A stretch of DNA of 64,000 nucleotides, taken from CALMEC01 sp963706315. GTDB lineage: Bacteria; Actinomycetota; Thermoleophilia; Miltoncostaeales; Miltoncostaeaceae. Within the stretch, counting starts at the first letter, position 1. Every line of letters begins with the position of its first letter. Where the stretch lies: NCBI GenBank assembly GCA_963706315.1, contig CAVPMA010000015.1:62001-126000 (forward strand). Direction: 5' to 3'. The position numbers were made by a program, and so were the translations under genes. Under the pieces are notes generated by a model. That model did no database searches. It was not told the DNA's origin and saw only the letters and a list, made by a program, of their open reading frames with translations. Positions 49,822-59,396 of this stretch are shown one piece after another.

Positions 49822-50565
49822 CTACGCGCGGATCGTGAGGGGGGTGCCGGGCGCCACGAGCCGGGAGATACGCAGGATGCTCTCGTTGCTGTGGCGGATG
49901 CAGCCGTGGCTGGCGCGCGTGCCGATGAGCTGCGGCAGGCTGGTGCCGTGCATGGCGAACCGGCCGTTCCCCCCGGCGTACTCGTTGAGCGTCTCCGAGA
50001 AGCCCGTCGTCACCAGCACGACCGGCCCGAGGAACCCGTTCGGCGAGGTGAGTACCTTCTCCGCGATGGCGAACCTGCCGATCGGCGTCGGGGTCCCCGG
50101 CTTCCCGATCGCGTTGCGCACGAGGAGAACTAGGAGCCCCTTGCGGTAGACGTAGGTGCGCCGCTCGCTCTGGTCGATCACGATGCGCATGGGGTTCTCA
50201 CGGAAGCGCAACACGTCGGCCACGACCCAGCCCGAGCTGCCGTTGGGCCGGCGCGGCAGGAGCAACCGCACCCATTCCTGGTCGTTCACGACACGACGCT
50301 CGACCACGAGCAGGATCGTCGGCCCGCCGCCGAGCGGCGCAACCGGCTGCAGCACCCCGATCGCCTTCGACTTGTGGTCGGGCTTCGTGCGGACCGCCGT
50401 CGGCGCGAGCACCCGGGCGCTCCACGACACCTTGTTGGTCGGACCGGTGATCTCGGCCGCGCGCGCGCCCTCAGCCAGCACCAGGAGCGCCACCGCGGCC
50501 ATGATGGCCAGCGCCAGCTTCCATGCCGTGCGGGGTGCGGTTCGCGGTGACATAGCTGGCATCAT
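49822..50565 (-). CDS. L,D-transpeptidase (YkuD domain)
   Basis: A 247-residue secreted enzyme from ATG 50565 (ATGs at 50562 and 50553 also possible). Signal peptide ~12-36 (WKLALAIMAAVALLVLAEGARA). An SH3-like region follows (SARVLAPTAVRTKPDHKSKA), then the YkuD domain: RIVIDQSERRTYVYRKG (~130), GKPGTPTPIGRFAIAEK and the active site HGTSLPQLIGTRASHGCIRH (~212-231) with the catalytic Cys in SHGCxR. Such enzymes form 3-3 cross-links in peptidoglycan or attach proteins. Confidence 0.9.
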   Translation of the reverse strand: MMPAMSPRTAPRTAWKLALAIMAAVALLVLAEGARAAEITGPTNKVSWSARVLAPTAVRTKPDHKSKAIGVLQPVAPLGGGPTILLVVERRVVNDQEWVRLLLPRRPNGSSGWVVADVLRFRENPMRIVIDQSERRTYVYRKGLLVLLVRNAIGKPGTPTPIGRFAIAEKVLTSPNGFLGPVVLVTTGFSETLNEYAGGNGRFAMHGTSLPQLIGTRASHGCIRHSNESILRISRLVAPGTPLTIRA

Positions 50566-50592
50566 GATTCCAGTGTCGACAGGCGACCCCAA

Positions 50593-51282
50593 ATGCTGAA
50601 GTTCGCGGCGGTTGCCGCGGCGGGATCCGGGGTGGGGTTCTTCGATCGGCTCGTCGACTGGGCCACCGATCACGGGTATCTGGCGATCGCCGGGATCGTC
50701 GCGGGCGACGGCGTGTTCCCGCTGTTCCCGGGCGAGACGGTCGTCGTGACGGGCGGGACGCTCGCCGCGACCGGCCACCTGAGCCTGCTCGGCGTGATCC
50801 TCGCCGGAGCGATCGGAGCGGTCGTCGGCGACTCCGCGGCGTACTGGCTCGGCCGAGCCGGCGGCGTGCCGATCCGCCGCTTCTTCTCGCGACTGGCGGG
50901 CCACGACCGCGTGCTCGCGGCGGAGCGGATGGTCGCGCGACGCGGCCCAGCCCTCGTCTTCGTCGGCCGGTTCCTTCCGGGCATCCGCCTGGCGATCAAC
51001 CTGTCGTGCGGCGCGGGGCAGATGGCCTACAAGCGCTTCATCATCTTCGACTCGCTCGGTGCGCTGCTGTGGTCGACGCAGGCGGCCGCGCTCGGCTACA
51101 TCTTCGGCAAGTCCTTCGAGAGCCGACCCTGGATCGGCCTGCTCATCGCACTCGGAATCGCGCTGCTGGTCGGCGGGATCGTGGCGGTGCGGGAGCGCAA
51201 GCACATCCAGCACGAGAAGGAGCGGGCGCTGGCCGAGGCCGGGCTCGCGCAGGAGGAGCAGGGTCCGACCGTCAGCCGGTGA
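50593..51282 (+). CDS. DedA-family membrane protein
   Basis: A 229-residue protein from ATG 50593, divergent from the transpeptidase. Key DedA features: FPLFPGETVVVTGGTLAATG (~42-61) with the membrane-inserting Glu, GAVVGDSAAYWLGRAGG (~75-91), and FVGRFLPGIRLAINLSCGAG (~120-139) containing the FxxRFxPGxR motif. DedA/SNARE-associated proteins include undecaprenyl-phosphate and phospholipid translocases, which need those arginines and acids. Next to a peptidoglycan cross-linking enzyme, lipid-carrier recycling is plausible. Confidence 0.88.
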   Translation: MLKFAAVAAAGSGVGFFDRLVDWATDHGYLAIAGIVAGDGVFPLFPGETVVVTGGTLAATGHLSLLGVILAGAIGAVVGDSAAYWLGRAGGVPIRRFFSRLAGHDRVLAAERMVARRGPALVFVGRFLPGIRLAINLSCGAGQMAYKRFIIFDSLGALLWSTQAAALGYIFGKSFESRPWIGLLIALGIALLVGGIVAVRERKHIQHEKERALAEAGLAQEEQGPTVSR

Positions 51283-53702
51283 CCGGCGTCCGCCCGGTCA
51301 CCGCCGTGCGCAGGTAGGTCACCCGCCGCACCGCGGTCGTCGACGTGCAGCCGGTGCCCTGCACCAGCACGCGAAGCCGCGCGGCGCCGGAGGCCGTGCG
51401 AACCACGATGAGCGGGAGGGTGATCGTACGCGACAGTCCCCGCGGCCAGGCGCGGGATGCGCACGACCAGACTGCCGTTGACGAAGCTGCTGCCGGGGGG
51501 CCTGCGCACGAGCGACGCGGACGCGGGCAGCGTAATCGTGACGCGCACGTTCCGCGCGGTCACGGCGCAGCCGTTGCGCACGCCGACCTTCATGCTGGTG
51601 CTCGTACCGGCGCGGACGCTGCCGGGCCCGGTCGTGGAGACGACGAACCGGCCGAGCCGCGTGACCGTCGCGTCGCCCACCGGGGCCGTCGCGGGATCGT
51701 CCGAGCTGACCGCGCCGGTGTTCGATCCGCTGACCACGGCCTGGTTCGCGATCGACGCGGCTCCGAAGGGCAGCGGGTCGCGCACCCGGACGCGGAAGCG
51801 CACCGTGGCCGTCGCGCCGACCCCCAGGGTGCCGAGGTCGACCACCACCGTGCGATCCCCGGCGGAGCTCCCGTCGATCACCGTGCCCTGGGTGGTGATG
51901 AGCGACCCCGGCATCACCGCGACGTTCGCGTCGAGGGCGTCGCTCAGCCGGAGGCCGGTCGCGGGGGCGGTGCCGGCATTGCGGACGGTGAGCGTGTAGC
52001 CGATGGTGTCGCCGGCGGAGGGACCGGATGGCGCGGTGTCGGTGACGACCGCGTCGGACTTCTCGACGACGAGGCGCGGTGCCGCGGCGACGACCGTGGT
52101 GACGAGGTTTGAGGGCGACGTGAACGGCTGCCCCGACGTCAGTGCCGTATAGGCCGTCGACGCCCGGTTCGTGATCGACGACCCGTTGGCTGCCGTGGCC
52201 GAGATCCGCACCTTGAACCGCACACCGGTCACCGAGTCAGGGCCCGATGTCGGCAGCGTCCCACCGTTCGTCGCGTTGGCGCCGGGACCGAGTCGGAATA
52301 CCACCCGGTTGCCGGCCGCGTCGAACTCCGCCTGATCGTCACCGGGCGCGTCGGTCTTGGCGCCTGCGTTCGGCCCGGTCGTGATCGAGAGGCTCCCGGC
52401 CACATACTGCGTCCCTGCGGGAATCGTGTCGGTGAGGACGAGCCCGGCAGCGGGGTCGAGGCCGGTGTTGGCAACGGGGACCGTGTAGGTCAGGACGTCG
52501 CCGGGCTCGGGTTGACCGCCGTTGTCGTCGGCGACGCTCTTCACGAGGCTGGGCTGAACGCGGGGCGCCTGCAGCTTGACGCTGGTTGTCACCGGCCCGG
52601 GGAAGTAGACGTCGCCGGTCGAGCTGAACGTGAACGTCGCCGAGGTGGCGGCGTTTGGGATGGCGGTGCTGGCGTCGAGCAGGTCAATGTCGAAGCCGAG
52701 CTGGTTCGCGTGGTTCGGCGTCTTCGCGCCGATGGGCGCGCCGAACGCGCTGATGGTGCTGTTGAACACGTTGTCGACCGGGTTCGCCGCGTCGGCGAGC
52801 GAGGTGGTGAGTGCGCCGGACTGCATCTGCACCTGGTCGCCGGTGAGCCCGAGATCACCCTCGTAGCTCACGGCGCCGAGCGTGGCGCTGACCGCGCCCG
52901 TGACCGGCGTGAGGAACCCGTTGATCGTCGCGCTCGGACTCAGGCTCCCGCTGACCGACTGGTACCCGTCGAAGACGGTGAGGTTGCGCAGATCCGCGGC
53001 GGGGTCGGTGCGGACGACCACGAGCGACCAGCCCGCGTAGCGGTCCGCACCGGTGCCGGCCTGCACGTTCGCCACCGTGTAGGTGCCTGCGCCGCCCGCC
53101 TGCACGAGGGAGGTCACGTCGGCGAACCCCTGGTAGCGGGTGCCGGTCTGGCCACCGAGGGCCGCGTCGTTGGTATCGATCTGCGTCGCCGTGATCGCGG
53201 AGTAGGCGCCCGACGCCGGCGTGCGGAACGCGACCTGACCGCGCAGTGCGGCATTCGGCGCGGCGGCGGTCGGCGGGACCGGCGCCGGTGCGGCGCCACC
53301 GGCGGCACCGCCGTTGGAGGTATCGGCACCCCAGTAGAGCCCGGCGAACAGAACGTCGCCCCCGACGGGCAGGGTCAGCACGGCGCTGCTCGAGTCGAAC
53401 GTCGTGGCGTCGGCGTCCACGTCGACGAACGTCATGTTGAACGTGTTGTCGTTCAGGTTGCCGCCCGCCTGCGCGCCGGCGCACCGGCTGTCGGCCGTGG
53501 GACAGGTCATGAGCGTGTTCCCGACGATGGCGATGTCGCCGCTGGTGTTGAGGTCGCCGGTCGCGGGAAACCGCTTGGTGTAGTCGCGCACGCCCAGGGC
53601 AGACCCGGCGAAGGCGCCGCAGAGGATCGCGGCCAACGCGATCCGGGCGATGGTCGTCGGCCGCCGTGGCGCGGCGCCGCACGCTGGTCGAAGGCTGGAC
53701 AT
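51272..53702 (-). CDS. Large secreted DUF11-repeat surface protein, frameshifted near the C-terminus
   Basis: A ~810-residue protein from ATG 53702. Signal peptide ~15-35 (TIARIALAAILCGAFAGSAL). Residues ~40-330 form a beta-rich head with VGGDVLFAGLYWGADTSNGG; then come DUF11 repeats (LVKSVADDNGGQPEPGDVLT, LVVEKSDAVVTDTAPSGPSA and a third, poorer one), each with the GDxxxYTxxVxNxG pattern of cell-surface adhesin stalks. The frame breaks near 51430; the shifted frame reads RTITLPLIVVRTASGAARLR and ends GRTPVTG at the TGA of 51272-51274, the natural end. No LPXTG or anchoring helix is seen. It overlaps the convergent dedA-type gene by 11 nt. Confidence 0.72.
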
Positions 53703-53719
53703 CCCGACCCAGACGTCTT

Positions 53720-54310
53720 CTACGCGATGTCGCCGGCCCCTTCCGCGACGCCGAGCGACCCGGCGATGGGCTGCAGCGCGGCGACCACGAACCGGATGTG
53801 CTCGTCGAGGTCGCGTCCGATCTCGTCGGCGCCGCGCACGACGTCCTCGCGGTTGACCCCGGCGGCGAAGCTCGGCTGCTTGAGCTTCTTCCTCACCGAC
53901 TTGGGCTCGAGGCCCTCGAAGCCCTGGGGGCGCACGAGCGCGCATGCGTGGACGAAGCCGGACAGCTCGTCGCACGCGTAGAGGTGACGTTCGAGTGGAG
54001 TCTCGCGCGCCAGGTGGAGGTGCTCTGCGTGGCTCAGGATCGCCCGCCGGAACCAGTCCGGGTATCCCAGCGCGGCCAGCACCGGCTCGCCGTCCTGCGG
54101 ATGTTGCTCCAGCGTGGGATGGCGCTCCCAGTCGAAGTCGTGCAGCAGGCCGACGCACCCCCACACGTCGGGGTCCTCGCCGAGCTCGGCGGCGTACGCG
54201 CGCATGGCGGCCTCGACCGCGAGGGCATGGCGCCGCAGCCCCTCGCCCTGCACCCATTCGTGAAGGAGCACGATCGCTCGTTCGCGGTCGCTCGCGATAG
54301 GCTCGGTCAC
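53720..54310 (-). CDS. HD-domain hydrolase
   Basis: A 196-residue protein from GTG 54310. The HD motif pattern is RRHALAVEAAMRAYAAELGE (~26-45) with the first His, LLHDFDWERHPTLEQHPQDG (~55-74) with the HD pair and further His, ILSHAEHL (~90-97) and DELSGFVHA (~113-121) with the last Asp. These bind a metal pair and cleave phosphate esters; specific substrates of this HDIG-like group are usually unknown. Confidence 0.82.
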   Translation of the reverse strand: MTEPIASDRERAIVLLHEWVQGEGLRRHALAVEAAMRAYAAELGEDPDVWGCVGLLHDFDWERHPTLEQHPQDGEPVLAALGYPDWFRRAILSHAEHLHLARETPLERHLYACDELSGFVHACALVRPQGFEGLEPKSVRKKLKQPSFAAGVNREDVVRGADEIGRDLDEHIRFVVAALQPIAGSLGVAEGAGDIA

Positions 54311-54331
54311 GTGGTGGAATCTACCGTCCGC

Positions 54332-54781
54332 ATGTATTCGCTCGAGGAGGGTCTCGCGGCCGCCGATGCGGCGGGCACCGCGCTCGTCGCGCTGGGAATG
54401 CCGTCATGCCCGTCCTGCGAGCTGCTCGACGCGACGCTCGCGGCGATCGGCCGCAGCCGCGCCGGCTTGTGGGTCGGGATCGCCGCGCTCGCGACGCCGG
54501 ATGATTGGGCCGCGCGGGAGCGGCTGCTGTGGCCGCGCGGGATCCACGTGAGCCGGGCGTCGTTGCCGGCGCTCGTGCTGGTCCGGGATGGCGAGGTGGC
54601 CGCCATCCGCCAGGGCGGCGGACCGGCATCGGCCATCGACGCGTGGCTCACCGAGGTGCTTGGCCCGCCCGACGTTCCGCTGGAGCCCGGGATCACCGGA
54701 GACGAGGCCGCCCGGCTCGACTCGCTGGCCACGTTGCGGGTGCGCCACCTGCGCACCCACGGGATTCACGCGGTCGACTGA
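54332..54781 (+). CDS. Thioredoxin-fold-like protein with CPSC motif
   Basis: A 149-residue protein from ATG 54332; GTG 54311, directly adjacent to the divergent HD gene start, is an alternative. Residues 18-29 read ALGMPSCPSCEL, a CxxC motif in the usual thioredoxin place, and SRASLPALVLVRDGEVAAIR near 72-91 has the cis-Pro (SLP) and following strand of the fold. The C-terminal ~45 residues are polar. Disulfide exchange is inferred. Confidence 0.65.
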   Translation: MYSLEEGLAAADAAGTALVALGMPSCPSCELLDATLAAIGRSRAGLWVGIAALATPDDWAARERLLWPRGIHVSRASLPALVLVRDGEVAAIRQGGGPASAIDAWLTEVLGPPDVPLEPGITGDEAARLDSLATLRVRHLRTHGIHAVD

Positions 54782-56016
54782 CGGCGTGCGTCGACGGTGA
54801 CCTGGCGCAGTTGCTCGGCCAGGTCGTCGGTGAGCGAGCCGGGCGGGAGCTGCCAGCGCCAGTTGCCCCGCCGGCGCGAGGGGGTGTTCATGCGTGCCGA
54901 CCGCCCGAGTCCGAGGAGGTCCTGCGCCGAGACGATGGCGATGCGCGACGGGGCGGCGTGGGCGAGCCGTACCAGCGCCCAGGGCGACGGCGCCTCGTCG
55001 ATTCCCGCGGCCGCCAGCGATCGCTCCAGGTGCCGGCGTTCGTCCCGGGTCGCCCCCGTGAGCCACTCGGCCGCGGTCGCGTTGTCGTGCGTGCCGATGT
55101 AGATCAGGCGGTCCTCGTCGTGCCAGAGCCGGCCGTCCTGCACGGAGCCGCCCATGAGCTCGAATTGCAGTACCGCCATGCCCGGCAGCGCGAACTCGCG
55201 ACGCAGGCGGTGGACGGCCGGGGTGATGACCCCGAGGTCCTCGGCGACCAAGGGCACACGTCCGAGGGCGGCGCGAACCGTGGTCAGGAGCTCACGGCCC
55301 GGGGCACGGCGCCACTTGCCCGATCGGGCGGTACGAGCTCGCCCGGGGATCGCCCAGTAGGCGACGAGCCCGCGGAAGTGGTCGATCCGGACGGCATCGA
55401 CAAGCTCCAGCGTGCGGCGCACCCGCTCGGTCCACCAGCGAAACCCGTCGGCGCGCATCGCGGGCCAGTTGTAGAGGGGGCTCCCCCACAGCTGGCCGTC
55501 GTCGCTGTAGTAGTCCGGCGGGCAGCCGCCGACCTCCCGAGTGACGAACAGGTTGGGGCGAAGCCGCGCGTCGGCGCCGTCCATCGCCACGTAGAGCGGC
55601 ATGTCGCCGAGGAGCCGCACGCCGCGGTCGTTGGCGTAGCGACGGACCGCCCCCCACTCCCGGTCGAACCGCACCTGGTCGGCGATCGCGCCGGGGCCGG
55701 CGTAGGCCGCCCAGTCGCCGATCCACGACCCGTGCCGAACGACGAACCCCTCGATCTCGTCGACGCTGACCGGCGCGTCCGGCTCGGCGAGCAAGCCGGG
55801 CCACGCGGCGAACGCCGACCGCGCCTCATACGGCGAGCGCAGACGGTTGGGCGGCCCGAGCGGGAGGATCTGCCACCATGTCTGCCCGGCCGCGACGAGC
55901 CAGTCGACGAAGCGGTAGGCCTCCGGGCCCAGCCGTCCGCCCGGCAGTGACGCGACGTGCAGCAGGACGCCCGAGGCGCGTCGCGCGAGCGGGTCGTGGC
56001 GGGCGCGCGGCGGCAT
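54766..56016 (-). CDS. malQ: 4-alpha-glucanotransferase (amylomaltase, short form)
   Basis: GH77 enzyme moving alpha-1,4-glucan segments between maltodextrins; 416 residues from ATG 56016, shorter than the usual ~500. Seen: RRASGVLLHVASLPGGRLGPEAYRFVDWL (~12-40), WWQILPLGPPNRLRSPYEARSAF (~48-70), GDMPLYVAMDGADAR (~138-152), nucleophile region VDAVRIDHFRGLVAYWAIP (~213-231), acid/base Glu in VPLVAEDLGVITPAV (~262-276) and IYIGTHDNATAAEWL (~312-326). All three catalytic acids are present. The domains missing relative to longer forms lie in the insertions. Confidence 0.9.
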   Translation of the reverse strand: MPPRARHDPLARRASGVLLHVASLPGGRLGPEAYRFVDWLVAAGQTWWQILPLGPPNRLRSPYEARSAFAAWPGLLAEPDAPVSVDEIEGFVVRHGSWIGDWAAYAGPGAIADQVRFDREWGAVRRYANDRGVRLLGDMPLYVAMDGADARLRPNLFVTREVGGCPPDYYSDDGQLWGSPLYNWPAMRADGFRWWTERVRRTLELVDAVRIDHFRGLVAYWAIPGRARTARSGKWRRAPGRELLTTVRAALGRVPLVAEDLGVITPAVHRLRREFALPGMAVLQFELMGGSVQDGRLWHDEDRLIYIGTHDNATAAEWLTGATRDERRHLERSLAAAGIDEAPSPWALVRLAHAAPSRIAIVSAQDLLGLGRSARMNTPSRRRGNWRWQLPPGSLTDDLAEQLRQVTVDARRQSTA

Positions 56017-56207
56017 CGTGTCGACATTCTGGCGGTACCGCCGGACCGCCCCCGTCGCCCGTTGGTCGCTGTTCGGGCCGGACGGGGTCGGGTACCCTGG
56101 CGGCGTGACGGCGGGTCGGGGCAAGGGCGCACGTGTGGCACGGCGAGCGTGGCGCACGCTCGCGCGTCGTCCACGGTCGTGCAGCCCGGTGGAACGCGGG
56201 TAGTGCC

Positions 56208-58637
56208 ATGCAGCCCTCGATCGGCGCGACGCCGCGCGCGGCGGCCGGGGTCACGCTGGTGGGCCGCGAAGCCGACATCGCGACGGTCGGCAAGCTGCTT
56301 CGCTCGCCCGACGTCCGCCTGGTCACGCTCACCGGGGTCGGGGGCGTCGGAAAGACCGGGCTCGCCCGCGTGCTCGCGGACGAGGCCGCGAACGCGTTTC
56401 CGGATGGTGCGGTGTTCGTTCCGCTCGCGCCCCTGCACGATCCCGCCCATGTCGTCTCGGCGATCGGTCGCGGGCTCGGGATCCGCGAGGAGGGCGATCG
56501 TCCGCTCGTCGACGCCGTCCAAACGGAGCTCGGCGGGCTCGAGATGCTGCTCGTGCTCGACAACTTCGAGCACGTCATGGACGCCGCCACCCTGGTCGCC
56601 GAGCTCCTCGACCGCTGCCCGTCGCTGTCGATCCTCGTGACCAGCCGCACCTCGCTCCGCCTGATGGAGGAGTGCGAGTACATGGTCGATCCGCTCGCGC
56701 TGCCCGCCCTCGGCCGCCTGCCGCCGCCGGAGGAGCTCGCCCGCTTCCCGGCGGTGGCCCTGTTCCTCGATCGCGCGACCATGGTGGCGCCGGACTTCCG
56801 CCTCATCGCAGACAACGCCGTCGTCGTCGCGGGGATCTGCTCCCGCCTCGACGGCGTGCCCCTCGCCCTGCAACTCGCCGCCGCACGACTCAAGCTGCTC
56901 TCGCCGGAGCAGATGCTGGAGCGGCTTGCGAGCCCCCTCGACCTGCTCGTGGGCGGCGCTCGCGACCTCCCGACCCGCCAGCAGACGCTGCGGCACACGC
57001 TGGAGTGGAGCCACAGCCTGCTGAGCCCCAGCGAGCAGCGGGTGTTCGCGCGCCTCGCGGTCTTCGCCGGAGGATGCTCGCCCCCGGCCGCCGAGGCGAT
57101 CGGCGGGCTGGGCGGCCTGTCCGACAGCGTGCTTGGCGACCTGATCGCCCTGGTGGACCATAGCCTGCTGCGCCGCAGGGAGGGCGCCGACGGCGATGCG
57201 CGCCTCGTGATGCTCCAGACGATCCGGGCGTTCGCGTCCGAGCACCTCCGGGAGAGCGGCGAGGCGCCCGCGGTGCGGACCGCTCATGCCGACGTGTTCC
57301 TCGCCATGGCCGAGGATGCCGCCCCCGCGCTGAGATTCGATGCCGACGTCGCAGCCCTCGACCGGGTGGAGGCCGAGCACGACAACCTGCGCGCGGCACT
57401 TCGGTGGTGCATCGAGACCGGCGACGCGCCGCGCGGGATCAGGATGGGCGCCGCGCTCGCCCGGTTCTGGCTGGTGCGCGGCCATCTGACGGAAGGCCGG
57501 GGATGGCTCGACGCCGTCCTGGCGCTCGACGCCGCCAACGCGCCTCCTGGACCACGGGCGCGTGCGCTCTGGGGCGCCGGGGTGCTGGCGCACTTCCAGA
57601 ACGACTACGAGCTCGCGGCGGCGCGGTTCCGCGAGAGCCTCGTCCTGGCCCACGCGATCGGCGACCGGGAGGCCGAGGCCAACGCGCTGTCGGGCCTGGC
57701 CACCACGGTCGGACGGCACCACGATCCCGAGGCGGCGCGCGACATGTACGGCGAGGCGATGATGATCGCCGAGGAGCTGGGCGACGCGCATGTGCTGGCG
57801 ACCCTGCGCGGGGGCCTCGCGACGCTGCTGTGGTACCACGGCGATCTGGCGGCCGCCCGGCCGCTCCTGCGCGAGAGCCTCGCCGAGACGGAGGCGCTCG
57901 GGCTCGCATACGACGCCGCGAGCGTCGGCCAGATCCTGGGGTGGCTGGCACTGGCCGACGGCAAGCTCGACGAGGCGCGGCGGCTGCTCGAGTCGGCGCT
58001 CGCCGCGCTCGCACGCCTGCAGGACCGCTGGGGTGTCGCGCGCTGCCGCCTCGGCCTCGGCCACACCGCGAACGCCGCCGGGGACTTCCGCGCCGCGCGC
58101 ACGAGCTTCGCGGAATGCCTGCGCATCGTGGGAGAGCTCGGCCACAGGCTCATCCAATGCGCCTGCATCGGCGGCCTCGCGATCGCGGCTGCCGCCGAGG
58201 GGCGGGCGGACCGGGCCGCAACCCTGTTCGGTGCGGCGACGTCGCTTCGGCTCACGCTCGGGGCGAACCACTCCGCACTGGTGCAGAGCGCGCAGGACGC
58301 CGGCATGGCCGCCGCCCGCGAGGCCCTCGGCGAGCAGGCGTTCGAGCGAGCGTTCGAGGCAGGCGCGGCGCTCACGCTGGAGGAGGCGCGGTCGCTCGCG
58401 GACCGCGAGGCGGCGGAGGGTGAGACGGGGACGGACACCGGGCTGACGCTCGCGGAGCTCCGGGTCCTGCGCCTCGTCGCCGACGGGTTGACGAACGCCG
58501 ACGTCGCCCGGGAGCTGGTGGTGAGCGAGCGGACGGTGCACGCGCACCTGCGCACGATCTACCGCAAGCTCGGCGTCGGGAGCCGGGCTGCGGCGACGCG
58601 GTTCGCCGTCGAGCGCGGTCTCGTCGCCGCGACCTGA
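56208..58637 (+). CDS. LuxR-family regulator with NB-ARC-like ATPase and TPR repeats
   Basis: An 809-residue regulator from ATG 56208. Residues ~18-35 LVGREADIATVGKLL start the ATPase; Walker A is GVGGVGKTGLARV (~43-55), Walker B LLVLDNFEHV (~112-121) and SILVTSRTSLR follows. Helical repeats of TPR type fill ~370-720. The C-terminal LuxR helix-turn-helix is LRVLRLVADGLTNADVARELVVSERTVHAHLRTIYRKLGV (~748-787). There is no serine/threonine kinase domain at the N-terminus. An ECF-like sigma gene follows after 92 nt. Confidence 0.9.
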   Translation: MQPSIGATPRAAAGVTLVGREADIATVGKLLRSPDVRLVTLTGVGGVGKTGLARVLADEAANAFPDGAVFVPLAPLHDPAHVVSAIGRGLGIREEGDRPLVDAVQTELGGLEMLLVLDNFEHVMDAATLVAELLDRCPSLSILVTSRTSLRLMEECEYMVDPLALPALGRLPPPEELARFPAVALFLDRATMVAPDFRLIADNAVVVAGICSRLDGVPLALQLAAARLKLLSPEQMLERLASPLDLLVGGARDLPTRQQTLRHTLEWSHSLLSPSEQRVFARLAVFAGGCSPPAAEAIGGLGGLSDSVLGDLIALVDHSLLRRREGADGDARLVMLQTIRAFASEHLRESGEAPAVRTAHADVFLAMAEDAAPALRFDADVAALDRVEAEHDNLRAALRWCIETGDAPRGIRMGAALARFWLVRGHLTEGRGWLDAVLALDAANAPPGPRARALWGAGVLAHFQNDYELAAARFRESLVLAHAIGDREAEANALSGLATTVGRHHDPEAARDMYGEAMMIAEELGDAHVLATLRGGLATLLWYHGDLAAARPLLRESLAETEALGLAYDAASVGQILGWLALADGKLDEARRLLESALAALARLQDRWGVARCRLGLGHTANAAGDFRAARTSFAECLRIVGELGHRLIQCACIGGLAIAAAAEGRADRAATLFGAATSLRLTLGANHSALVQSAQDAGMAAAREALGEQAFERAFEAGAALTLEEARSLADREAAEGETGTDTGLTLAELRVLRLVADGLTNADVARELVVSERTVHAHLRTIYRKLGVGSRAAATRFAVERGLVAAT

Positions 58638-58729
58638 CCAATCTCGGCATGCCGGTTCGGCATTTCTGCCGATGCCCGCCACGGAGCGGCGTCATAGCTT
58701 GGCGGCGACCATCACGCCAGGAGGCACCG

Positions 58730-59362
58730 ATGAGCACCGCTACGTTGAACCGACCGTCGTCGCGCCGCACCGACGAGCAGGTGGTCGCGTCGCTGCGCGC
58801 GGGGAACGAGGAGTCGTTCGCCGCCCTGGTGGACGAGTGCCAGCCGGTGATGTTGCGCGTGGCCGAGTCGCTCAGCCCGACCCGCGCAGCAGCAGAGGCC
58901 GCGGTTCATGAGGCCTGGCTCGGCGTGCTCCGAGGTCTCGGCGACTTCCACGGTCAGTCCACCCTCCGCGCCTGGGTCATGCGCGTCCTGGTGGACGGCG
59001 CTACACAGGCAGGAGGTGCGCTGCCGTTCGCGTCGGTCGGCGATCGCGAGCCCGCGGTCGCCCCAGACCGTTTCCTGCCGGCGGACCGCGCCTCGTTCGC
59101 CGGCCACTGGGTGGAGGCCCCGGTGGCCTGGGACCGCGAACGCCTCAGCGGCCGCGGCGTCGACGGCGTGCTGCGTGCCGCGATCGGCACGCTCCCGCCC
59201 GCCCAGCGCGTGGTAGTGACCCTGCGCGACGTGAACGGCTGGTCGTCGCGGGAGGTCTGCGACGCCCTCGGCCTCTCGCCGGCCGATCAGCTTACCCTGC
59301 TCCACCGCGGCCGCTCGGCCCTGCGCAACGCCGTCGACGCCCACTTCGCGGCCGCCGCCTGA
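58730..59362 (+). CDS. ECF-type sigma factor
   Basis: A 210-residue protein; AGGAGG sits 6 nt before ATG 58730. Region 2 lies at ~18-90 (EQVVASLRAGNEESFAALVD, AAAEAAVHEAWLGVLRGLGD, FHGQSTLRAWVMRVLVD) and region 4 at ~145-205 (TLPPAQRVVVTLRDVNGWSS, REVCDALGLSPADQLTLLHRGRSALRNAV). Between them is a ~45-residue linker typical of RNA polymerase ECF factors. No anti-sigma gene is next to it. Placement behind a LuxR regulator suggests control by it. Confidence 0.85.
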   Translation: MSTATLNRPSSRRTDEQVVASLRAGNEESFAALVDECQPVMLRVAESLSPTRAAAEAAVHEAWLGVLRGLGDFHGQSTLRAWVMRVLVDGATQAGGALPFASVGDREPAVAPDRFLPADRASFAGHWVEAPVAWDRERLSGRGVDGVLRAAIGTLPPAQRVVVTLRDVNGWSSREVCDALGLSPADQLTLLHRGRSALRNAVDAHFAAAA

Positions 59363-59396
59363 CGGGCGGCATCTCCTCCGCAGGCGCGGGGCGGCG

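Noticed and set aside
55284..58682. 1132-codon minus-strand ORF
   Set aside because: Antisense shadow of the LuxR regulator and of malQ in another frame; no conserved motif, while the opposite frames show clear Walker and GH77 motifs.
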